Positions 38,643-45,646 of a stretch of DNA of 64,000 nt are shown here, piece after piece. The notes beneath the pieces were generated by a model. The model was given only the letters and a program-made list of their open reading frames with translations, did not search any database and had not been told where the DNA came from. A program made the translations under genes and the position numbers. The stretch lies in assembly GCF_900961225.1 (NCBI RefSeq), contig NZ_CAAHFN010000098.1, forward strand, positions 62,001-126,000, written 5' to 3'. Position 1 is the stretch's first letter. The number at the start of each line of letters is the position of its first letter. Source of the stretch: Modicisalibacter radicis. Lineage in GTDB: Bacteria > Pseudomonadota > Gammaproteobacteria > Pseudomonadales > Halomonadaceae.

Positions 38643-38836
38643 GATGAGCGTCCTAATCCCCGATGGTGGTCATTCTACCGATAAGTGCCCCGACTGGCCC
38701 ATGGCCCAGAGTTGACGCGCCGTGATGTGCGCGGGCCGGATCTGTGGTAGGGCGACTGGCCAGTCGCGCCGCCCTGGCATCGACGACGACCTTGCCGGTT
38801 GCGTGGGTCTCCGTGTGCCCGATGAATTCAAAAAAA
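38643..38836. other. intergenic stretch upstream of the GGDEF gene
   Basis: This gap belongs to a 554-bp region (38643-39196) without an intact gene. It should hold the promoter of the GGDEF gene. It also holds a perfect 16-bp palindrome, GCGACTGGCCAGTCGC, at 38752-38767, of unknown role. The rest of the gap holds a terminator, a gene fragment and another terminator, listed separately. Confidence 0.5.
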
Positions 38837-38856
38837 CCGGGCCATCGACGACCCGG
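38830..38856 (-). terminator. intrinsic terminator on the minus strand
   Basis: On the minus strand CCGGGTC (38850-38856) and GGCCCGG (38837-38843) pair around a six-base loop and are followed by seven T residues (38830-38836). It lies about 50 bases after the stomatin-like fragment. Confidence 0.85.
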
Positions 38857-38908
38857 CTTTACACACTTTTTCTGATCGGTGCCTGAAGGGCTCGGCTGCC
38901 GCTGGCCG

Positions 38909-39028
38909 CTCCGCCAAGCATGCCGTCGCGCGGCGCTTGCGCTCGGCGGCCATCTGCAGGCGCATGGCGGTCTCCACCTCCTCGGGCATGGCGATGTCCT
39001 GAACCTCGACCCGCGATCTCTTCATGCC
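38909..39028 (-). pseudogene. stomatin/prohibitin-like (SPFH) gene fragment
   Basis: About 40 residues read GMKRSRVEVQDIAMPEEV and then AMRLQMAAERKRRATACLAE. This matches the end of the SPFH domain and the start of the following helix in stomatins, where the family has RVEIKDIDLPE and MARQAEAERERRA. The rest of the 250-300 residue protein is missing on both sides. An intact terminator remains downstream. I read it as a remnant of a deleted slipin gene. Confidence 0.65.
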
Positions 39029-39135
39029 TTGATCGGGTGACCCGGCGTATGCAGCAGGACCAGGCTGGAAGTCGATACTGTCGGTGTCCGGATACAGCGC
39101 TATTGTCAGGGCAGGCCGGCGGGCAGGCAACAAAG

Positions 39136-39170
39136 AAAAAGCCGGCAAGCGCGCGGGGCGGCTTGCCGGC
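39136..39170 (-). terminator. strong intrinsic terminator on the minus strand
   Basis: GCCGGCAAGC (39141-39150) and GCTTGCCGGC (39161-39170) form a perfect 10-bp stem with a 10-base loop. On the minus strand it is followed by TTTTTC. It lies 26 bases beyond the stop of the small gene at 39197. Confidence 0.88.
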
Positions 39171-39196
39171 CTTGAAGGTGGCGCAATCCTACGGTA

Positions 39197-39421
39197 TCAG
39201 CGCCGCCGCCTGGCCAGCGCGACGACACCGAGCACGGCTCCGGCGACCAGGGTCGAGGTCAGCACGGGATGCAGCGAGCTTTCGGTATAGATGCTCGACT
39301 TCGCGACATGCTTGGAGTAATGAGTCGTTTCGCGGCGATCCGTGGTGGGTTCGCGCAAGGCGAAATGTTGGCGCTGTTCCGGATTTCCCGATTTTTGCTG
39401 ACGGATGATCGTCGCTTCCAT
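39197..39421 (-). CDS. small protein with C-terminal membrane anchor
   Basis: A 74-residue protein from ATG 39421 (TTG 39436 would add five residues). The first half is polar and charged. The C-terminus, SSLHPVLTSTLVAGAVLGVVALARRRR, is one hydrophobic helix with a basic end. It looks like a tail-anchored membrane peptide. A strong terminator follows directly, which supports a real transcript. I do not recognise the family; it could also be the truncated end of a larger gene. Confidence 0.55.
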   Translation of the reverse strand: MEATIIRQQKSGNPEQRQHFALREPTTDRRETTHYSKHVAKSSIYTESSLHPVLTSTLVAGAVLGVVALARRRR

Positions 39422-39505
39422 GAGCCTGTCGGCCAATCGTGTGGCGATGCTTCGCTAAGAATAGAAGGCGTTCGGGGAATGCACAGTCCAGGCGTGGCGG
39501 CCAGG

Positions 39506-39593
39506 CGTGGCCCGACCAGGCGTGGCCCGACCAAACGTGGCCCGACCAAACGTGGCCCGACCAAACGTGGCCCGACCAAACGTGGCCCGACTA
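39506..39593. repeat. 15-bp tandem repeat, about six units
   Basis: The unit CGTGGCCCGACCAAA occurs five times in full from 39506 to 39580 (the first with CCAGG), with a partial sixth that runs into the stop codon of the aldo/keto reductase gene (39591-39593). A degenerate 13-base unit precedes it at 39493. The period keeps reading frame, so both strands stay open. It is a probable VNTR. Confidence 0.9.
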
Positions 39594-40550
39594 GTTCCTG
39601 TCGGGGGTGCTGGCCTCGCTGAGCTGACGCAGCGCGGCATCATCGAGCTCCAGCCGGGTGGCGGTGACCATCTGCACGAGCTGTTTCTGCGAGGTGGCGC
39701 TGGCGATCGGCGCGGTGACCGCCGGCTGGGCCATCAGCCAGGCCAGCGATACCGCCGCCGGGGTGGCGTCGACGCGCTTGGCGACGTCGTCGAGCGCGTC
39801 GAGGATGCGCATGCCGCGCTCATCGAAATACTTGTCGACGAAGCCTTCGCGGGCCCTGCCCCGGGCGTCCTCGCGAGAGCGGTACTTGCCGGTGAGGAAG
39901 CCGCTGGCCAGCGAGAAGTAGGGGATCACGCCGATATCGTACTTGAGGCACAGCGGCGCCAGCTCGGCCTCGAAATCGTCGCGGTCGTACAGGTTGTAGA
40001 ACGGCTGCAGCGTCTCGTAGCGCGGCAGGTCGTTCTTCTGGGCGACCTGGCTGGCCTCGTCGAGCCGGTCGGCGGTGTGGTTCGAGGCGCCGATGATGCG
40101 GACCTTGCCCGCCTCGATCAGCCGATCGTAGGCCCCGAGGGTCTCCTCCAGAGGGGTGTCGGCATCGTCGACGTGGGACTGGTAGAGGTCGATGTAATCG
40201 GTCTGCAGCCGCTTGAGCGAGGCCTCCACCGCGCGCTGGATATGGCCCCGGGAGAGCCCCTTGTTGCCGTTGCCCATGTCCATGCCGACCTTGGTGGCCA
40301 GCAGTACCTTGTCGCGATTGCCACGCGCCTTGAAATAGGCGCCGAGCACGCGCTCGGACTCGCCGCCGCTGTGGCCGTCGACCCAGCGCGAATAGACATC
40401 GGCGGTGTCGACGCTGGAGAAGCCGGCGTCCAGCCAGGCATCGAGCATCTCGAACGACTGGCGCTCGTCGAGGGTCCAGCCGAAGACATTGCCGCCGAAG
40501 ATCAGCGGATCGGTTTTCAGGCCGCTGTGGCCGAGAGGGAGTCGATTCAT
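39591..40550 (-). CDS. aldo/keto reductase
   Basis: A 319-residue NADPH-dependent aldo/keto reductase. The catalytic tetrad is visible: Asp and Tyr in DTADVYS (near residue 50), Lys in LLATKVGM (near 86) and His in YQSHVDD (near 125). The late SATSQKQLVQM segment is the cofactor-binding end. It resembles the general-stress and YajO/Tas-like subgroup. The substrate is unknown. The stop codon lies in the edge of a 15-bp tandem repeat. Confidence 0.92.
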   Translation of the reverse strand: MNRLPLGHSGLKTDPLIFGGNVFGWTLDERQSFEMLDAWLDAGFSSVDTADVYSRWVDGHSGGESERVLGAYFKARGNRDKVLLATKVGMDMGNGNKGLSRGHIQRAVEASLKRLQTDYIDLYQSHVDDADTPLEETLGAYDRLIEAGKVRIIGASNHTADRLDEASQVAQKNDLPRYETLQPFYNLYDRDDFEAELAPLCLKYDIGVIPYFSLASGFLTGKYRSREDARGRAREGFVDKYFDERGMRILDALDDVAKRVDATPAAVSLAWLMAQPAVTAPIASATSQKQLVQMVTATRLELDDAALRQLSEASTPDRN

Positions 40551-40734
40551 TGCGATTCCTTGCGTTGTGATTCCAGGCCGGAGCCATGAGCGTGCTACAT
40601 ATCGCTGCCTCTAGCGTAGACGACGCGGCCAGGGGTTGCGGCATCGGCCGCCGGGTGCGAAATCCTCGACAAACAGGGCGACGGCAAGGGGCGTGAGCCA
40701 GTAAGCTGGCGCTAAACATACGGGAGGTTCCGCT

Positions 40735-41667
40735 GTGGCCGGTAGCAGTCTGCTGACACTGATCGATGACATCGCCACGATCCTCGACGACGTCTCGTTG
40801 ATGACCAAGGTGGCGGCCAAGAAGACCGCCGGCGTGCTGGGCGACGATCTGGCGCTCAACGCCCAGCAGGTCACCGGCGTCAAGGCCGATCGCGAGTTGC
40901 CGGTAGTCTGGGCGGTGGCCCGCGGGTCGCTGCTCAACAAGCTGATCCTGATCCCCGCGGCGCTTTTGATCAGTGCCTTCCTGCCCTGGGCGGTGACCGT
41001 GCTGCTGATGCTCGGCGGCGCGTATCTCTGCTACGAGGGCGTCGAGAAGCTGGCGCACAAGTTCCTGCACCGCGACGAGGAGGATGACGAGCATCGTCGG
41101 CGGGTCGAGGCGATGGCCGACGAGCAGATCGACATGCGCGCCTTCGAGCGCGGCAAGATCAAGGGCGCGGTGCGCACCGACTTCATCCTCTCCGCCGAGA
41201 TCATCGTCATTACCCTGGGCACGGTGGCCGGCGTCTCGCTGGGTCAGCAGGTCGCGGTGCTGGTGGGCATCGGACTGCTGATGACCGTGGGGGTCTATGG
41301 CCTGGTCGCCGGGATCGTCAAGCTCGACGACCTGGGGCTGTACCTCAGCCGCTGCAAGGGTCTGCTCAACGCGATCGGGCGCGGCCTGCTCGCCGGCGCG
41401 CCCTACCTGATGAAGAGCCTCTCGGTGATCGGCACGCTGGCAATGTTCCTGGTCGGTGGCGGCATTCTGACCCATGGCATTCCGGTATTGCATCATCTGG
41501 TCGAGGGCGTCGCCGAGAGCGATTTCGCCGTGCCCGGGCTCGATGCGGTGGTTCATGGCCTCGGCCCGTCGCTGCTCAACATGCTGGTCGGGCTGGTCGT
41601 CGGTGCGCTGGCGTTGGGCGCGGTGATGCTGGTCCGGCGCCTGGTCGGACGCGGTGCGACACACTGA
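40735..41667 (+). CDS. DUF808 membrane protein, YedI-like
   Basis: A 310-residue inner-membrane protein that starts at GTG with GGGAGG upstream. The N-terminus [36 protein letters not shown] is diagnostic of DUF808. About six membrane segments follow, with a charged cytoplasmic stretch [18 protein letters not shown] near residue 115. The function is unknown. Confidence 0.9.
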   Translation: MAGSSLLTLIDDIATILDDVSLMTKVAAKKTAGVLGDDLALNAQQVTGVKADRELPVVWAVARGSLLNKLILIPAALLISAFLPWAVTVLLMLGGAYLCYEGVEKLAHKFLHRDEEDDEHRRRVEAMADEQIDMRAFERGKIKGAVRTDFILSAEIIVITLGTVAGVSLGQQVAVLVGIGLLMTVGVYGLVAGIVKLDDLGLYLSRCKGLLNAIGRGLLAGAPYLMKSLSVIGTLAMFLVGGGILTHGIPVLHHLVEGVAESDFAVPGLDAVVHGLGPSLLNMLVGLVVGALALGAVMLVRRLVGRGATH

Positions 41668-41721
41668 GCGTACGGGCCTTATCATGACCGCCGTCATCGT
41701 TGTCTTGGAGAGGAAAGGTCC

Positions 41722-43251
41722 ATGCCGTTCGATCCGATTCTGACCGGCGCCCTGGCGGCGCTGGTCGCCTTCGTCGTGGCCTGGAGTCTGGCCAGCATGC
41801 GTGGCGGACGGCGCCTGCAGGCGGCGCGAGAGGAAGTCGCCGGACTCGAGGATCGCCTGGCCCGCCAGCAGGACGAGCAGCGCGAGGCGCAACTCGCCCG
41901 GGCCCGGCTGGAAGCCGAGCTGGCCGGAGTCAGGGCGCATCAGGACAATCTGCGCGAAGGCTTCGACGAACGCCTGCGCGAGCGCGACGCCGAGCGTCAG
42001 CGCCTGGAAAGCCAGCGCCGCGAGGCGCAACTGGCGCTCGAGGCCAGCCAGGAGAAAGTCGCCGAGCTGCGCGAGGCGCTCCAGTCGGCGACCACCCAGC
42101 TCGACGCCAAGCAGCAGCATTTTCGCGAGCAGTTCGAATTGCTCAAGGAGAGCCGCGATACCCTCAAGCAGGAATTCGAGAACCTCGCCAACGAGATCCT
42201 CGAGCGCAAGGGCAAGGCCTTCTCGGAGCTTTCCTCGGAACGAATAGGCGGTCTTCTGCAGCCTATCCAGTCCGAGATGAAAGGCTTTCGCGAGAAGGTC
42301 GAGTCGATCCATCAGCAGGAGAGCGAGCAGCGCGTGCAGCTGCGCACCGAGCTGCAGCAGTTGCAGAACCTCAACCGCGCGATCACCGATCAGGCCGACA
42401 AGCTGACCACCGCGCTGCAGGGGCAGAAGAAGATCCAGGGCAACTGGGGCGAGCTGATGCTCGAGAACGTGCTCGACGGCGCCGGGTTGCGGCTGGGCAC
42501 CGACTACCAGCGCGAGATCAGCTTTACCACCGAAGAGGGCCGCAAGCGCCCCGACGCGATCGTCTACCTGCCGCAGGGCAAGCACCTGGTGATCGACGCC
42601 AAGACCTCGCTGGCCGCCTATACCCGCTACGTCAACGGCGACGACGACGCGACGCGGCGCCAGGCACTGGCCGAGCACTGCCAGGCGGTGCGCGAGCGCA
42701 TCACCGAACTGGCCGATCGCCACTACTACGATCTGCCGGGGCTCAACTCGCCGGAAGTGGTGATCATGTTCGTGCCGGTGGAGTCGGCCTACGTCGAGGC
42801 GCTCAAGCACGACGAAGGGCTCTACCAGCGCGCCATCGAGAACAACGTGCTGGTCGCCACGCCGACCACGCTGCTGACCAGCCTCAATATCGTCCGCCAG
42901 CTGTGGCGCTTCGAGGATCAGAGCAAGCATACCGCCGAGCTCGCCAATCGCGCCGAGAAGTTCTACTCCAAGCTGGCGACCTTCCTGGGCAGCATGGAAG
43001 ACGTTGGTAAAAAGCTCGACAGCGCACGGGGCAGTTACGACCGGGCGATGAACCAGCTGGTCAGCGGCAAGGGCAACCTGATCAAGCAGACCGCCGAGTT
43101 CAAGGAGCTGGGCGTGGCGGTCAAGAAGGAACTGCCCAGCGAGCTGGTCGATCGCGCCCGCCTGGAACTCGATAGCGGCGCCGCGGCCGAGGGTGAGACC
43201 GAGAATGACCGGGACCCGGCGTCACAGGTGGATCGCGAGACGACGCGCTAA
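41722..43251 (+). CDS. rmuC: DNA recombination protein RmuC
   Basis: A 509-residue protein. An N-terminal membrane anchor (residues 6-24) is followed by a long coiled coil (about 28-160) and the RmuC nuclease-like domain (about 190-460) with GNWGELMLENVLDGAGLRLGTDY, RPDAIVYLPQGKHLVIDAKTSLAAY and VVIMFVPVESAYVEAL. RmuC limits DNA inversions at short repeats in E. coli. Confidence 0.95.
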   Translation: MPFDPILTGALAALVAFVVAWSLASMRGGRRLQAAREEVAGLEDRLARQQDEQREAQLARARLEAELAGVRAHQDNLREGFDERLRERDAERQRLESQRREAQLALEASQEKVAELREALQSATTQLDAKQQHFREQFELLKESRDTLKQEFENLANEILERKGKAFSELSSERIGGLLQPIQSEMKGFREKVESIHQQESEQRVQLRTELQQLQNLNRAITDQADKLTTALQGQKKIQGNWGELMLENVLDGAGLRLGTDYQREISFTTEEGRKRPDAIVYLPQGKHLVIDAKTSLAAYTRYVNGDDDATRRQALAEHCQAVRERITELADRHYYDLPGLNSPEVVIMFVPVESAYVEALKHDEGLYQRAIENNVLVATPTTLLTSLNIVRQLWRFEDQSKHTAELANRAEKFYSKLATFLGSMEDVGKKLDSARGSYDRAMNQLVSGKGNLIKQTAEFKELGVAVKKELPSELVDRARLELDSGAAAEGETENDRDPASQVDRETTR

Positions 43252-43291
43252 GCGTGCGGAGTTTCGGTCCATCTCGCGTCGCCGTCGTCGG

Positions 43292-44050
43292 TCAGCGAAA
43301 GCCGTGCTGTTTCAGGCGCTCGCGCAGCCCGTTCATGTTGTCGCTGATGTAACTCCCGTCGAAATCCGCCTCTTCGTAGAGCTTTTCGCGATCCAGGACC
43401 TGGATGTGATCGCGATGCTTTATCAGCACGCGCTCCCTTTCCATGGAGGTCAGCGAGCGACTGATATGAACCGAGGTCAGGCCGAGTATTTCACCCAGGA
43501 CCTTTTGGGAAATCGGCAGGTAGAACGAGTCGAAGTCAATGCTGCGGACACGGTTGAGGCGGGTATAGGTTTCGACGATGAAATGTGCGATGCGTGAACG
43601 CGCGCTGCGGTGAATCGACATCAGCATGCGTTCGGTCAGGATGGATTCCTGCCTGGACAACGAGGCGAGCAGGGCGACCGTCAATGGCGTCGAAGCTTCG
43701 ATGATATCGATGATCTTGTGATTGGGGAAAGGGCAGATGACGCCCTCGGTGATCATCTGGGCCTGTGAGAGGTGAGTCGCGAAGGTGAGTTCGCGCAGGC
43801 CGAGGACATCGCCGGGGAGCACGATATCGACGACCTGCCGGGCGCCATCGAGGTTGTCGCGGCAGGTATAGGCCCAGCCGCTCTTGAGCGTATAGAGCTG
43901 ATCGACCTTGTCGCCGGCCGCCCATAGGACCTGCTTCTCGGTGACGCGATGGGGGGTTTTCTCGAGTTCCTTGAGCAGTTGCTGCTCGTTCTCACCCAGC
44001 GGAAAAAACTGGTTGAGGTTGGCGAGGATACAGCTTTCATTGCGGAGCAT
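43292..44050 (-). CDS. Crp/Fnr-family transcriptional regulator
   Basis: A 252-residue regulator. The cyclic-nucleotide-binding fold spans about 12-135 (VLWAAGDKVDQLYTLKSGWAYTCRD, VVDIVLPGDVLGL) and the HTH about 150-220, with LPISQKVLGEILGLTSVHISRSLTSM. It lacks the N-terminal Cys cluster of Fnr, so it is not an oxygen sensor of that type. I chose ATG 44050 over TTG 44053. Confidence 0.9.
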   Translation of the reverse strand: MLRNESCILANLNQFFPLGENEQQLLKELEKTPHRVTEKQVLWAAGDKVDQLYTLKSGWAYTCRDNLDGARQVVDIVLPGDVLGLRELTFATHLSQAQMITEGVICPFPNHKIIDIIEASTPLTVALLASLSRQESILTERMLMSIHRSARSRIAHFIVETYTRLNRVRSIDFDSFYLPISQKVLGEILGLTSVHISRSLTSMERERVLIKHRDHIQVLDREKLYEEADFDGSYISDNMNGLRERLKQHGFR

Positions 44051-44309
44051 CAAAAAGCGCCTTTTTCAGACAAGACAGGTGGGAAAGCCCAATGGCCAGC
44101 CGCACGCGGGGAGGGATTCAGAGAAGCGACGACAGCTTTCGGTAAGATTTTCTTGGTTCTTATTATTGAATCTACTAATGAACTGGCTGTGTCGGATGGC
44201 GGCGAATTGAGGGCGAGTGAGGCAAGTATAGGCGCCATGACAAGCAGGCGTTAATTATTTGTCGAAGAAAATGTAAGCAAGTGTCAGAAGGGCGCAATGC
44301 CCGGCTGGG

Positions 44310-44990
44310 CTATTGCTGCTCCAGCCGGTAGCCATGCTGGTAGACGCTGCGCAGACGCAACCCGTGGCGACCGTCGAGTTCGAGCTTCTGGCGCAGCCGG
44401 CTGACATGCGTGTCCACGGTACGTGTCGTGACGTCGGCGCTGATGCCCCAGATCAATTCCAGCAGTTGGCCGCGCGAGAACAACTGGCCCGGTTGAGTGA
44501 AGAACAGGCTGGCCAGGCGGAATTCGCGGTCGGTCAGCTTCACCTCGCACTCGCTGAGCTGGATACAGCGCTGTTCATGGTTGAGCTCGAAAGGGCCGAT
44601 CCGCTCCTTGCTGGCCGTGGTGCGTAGCCCGGCACGTCGGCCGAGCGCGGCGATACGGGCGCGCAGTTCGGCGGGACGCAGCGGCTTGGCGAGGAAGTCG
44701 TCGGCGCCGCGTTCGAGTGCCGTCACCACGTCGTCCTCGCCGTCGCTGGCGGTAATGAACAGCACCGGTCCGTTCCAGCCGTGGTGCTGGCGCAGCTGGC
44801 CCATCACGTCCATGCCCGAGGCATCGGGCAGATACCAGTCGATGATCACCAGGTCGAAGGCTTCCTCGCGCATGGCACGCTCGAACTGGCTGGCGCGTTC
44901 GAAGGCGCTGACCCGGATAGCCTCGCCGTCCAGGCACTGCCGGATGAAATCCTGCTGGTCGTGATCGTCTTCCAGTAAACCGATATGCAT
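44310..44990 (-). CDS. OmpR-family response regulator
   Basis: A 226-residue response regulator. The receiver (1-120) has the acidic pocket LLEDDHD, phosphorylation site Asp in LVIIDWYLPD (near residue 51), FITASDG and the conserved Lys in FLAKPLRP. The winged helix (about 130-226) has REFRLASLFF and RTVDTHVSRLRQKLEL. ATG 44990 was chosen because MHIGLLEDDHD is a standard receiver start. It is divergent from the kinase operon at 45115 and is the likely partner of that kinase. Confidence 0.92.
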   Translation of the reverse strand: MHIGLLEDDHDQQDFIRQCLDGEAIRVSAFERASQFERAMREEAFDLVIIDWYLPDASGMDVMGQLRQHHGWNGPVLFITASDGEDDVVTALERGADDFLAKPLRPAELRARIAALGRRAGLRTTASKERIGPFELNHEQRCIQLSECEVKLTDREFRLASLFFTQPGQLFSRGQLLELIWGISADVTTRTVDTHVSRLRQKLELDGRHGLRLRSVYQHGYRLEQQ

Positions 44991-45114
44991 CAGGCGCCTC
45001 GTCCCGGTGTGAGAAGTCTCAGGTTTCAGCATAAGCGGCCGATGACTGAGAGACCAAGGGTCATCATCGTATCGCGTCGTCCTGACGAGGAGCGACGCCC
45101 CGGAGGCTTACCGT

Positions 45115-45627
45115 ATGCTCGACCGTTTTGCTCGCTTGCTTGCCGTGGGGGTACTCGCCCTGGGTGCTCTTGCCGCGTCGGATGCCGTGGCGCTGGAGTC
45201 CCCGAGCGGCCCGGTGATACTGGTGGTCAGTGGCGCCATCGGTGAAACCAATGTCGGCGGCGAGGCGCATTTCGACCGCGCCATGCTGATGGCGCTGCCC
45301 CAGCACGAGACGCGAACCCACACGCCCTGGCACGACGGGCGAATCCTTTTCACCGGCCCGCTGGGACGCAGCGTGCTGGAGGCGGTGGACGCCCGGGGTT
45401 CACGGATGCGCGTGATCGCGCTCAACGATTACGCTTCGACCATTCCGGTCGCCGATTTCGAAAAGCATGACGTGATCCTGGCGATGACGGCCGACGGCCG
45501 GCCGTTGAGCGTGCGCGAGCAGGGACCGCTGTTCGTCATCTATCCCTTCGACGACGAGCCCGACCTGCTCAACGAGGTGATCCTGTCGCGCTCGGTATGG
45601 CAGGTCGCGCATATCGTCATCGACTGA
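45115..45627 (+). CDS. secreted molybdopterin-oxidoreductase-like protein, no cysteine
   Basis: A 170-residue exported protein with a signal peptide (1-26, ending SDAVALES). The body resembles the molybdopterin-binding fold of YedY/sulfite oxidase (PVILVVSGAIG, FDRAMLMALPQHETRT, GPLGRSVLEAV, VIALNDYASTIPVADF, LFVIYPFDD). There is no cysteine at all, so the usual molybdenum ligand is missing and catalysis is unlikely. It lies 19 bases before a membrane hybrid kinase gene. I infer a periplasmic sensing or partner role. Confidence 0.75.
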   Translation: MLDRFARLLAVGVLALGALAASDAVALESPSGPVILVVSGAIGETNVGGEAHFDRAMLMALPQHETRTHTPWHDGRILFTGPLGRSVLEAVDARGSRMRVIALNDYASTIPVADFEKHDVILAMTADGRPLSVREQGPLFVIYPFDDEPDLLNEVILSRSVWQVAHIVID

Positions 45628-45646
45628 TTAGCCGAGCCGCCGCCAA

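Noticed and set aside
39506..39593. Possible CRISPR array
   Set aside because: The repeats are 15 bp with no spacers and no cas genes are present. It is a simple tandem repeat.
39820..42930. Minus-strand ORF of 1036 residues
   Set aside because: It lies over the aldo/keto reductase, DUF808 and RmuC genes. Its composition (His, Gln, Arg, Gly-rich) is that of a reverse reading of GC-rich coding DNA, with no recognisable domain.
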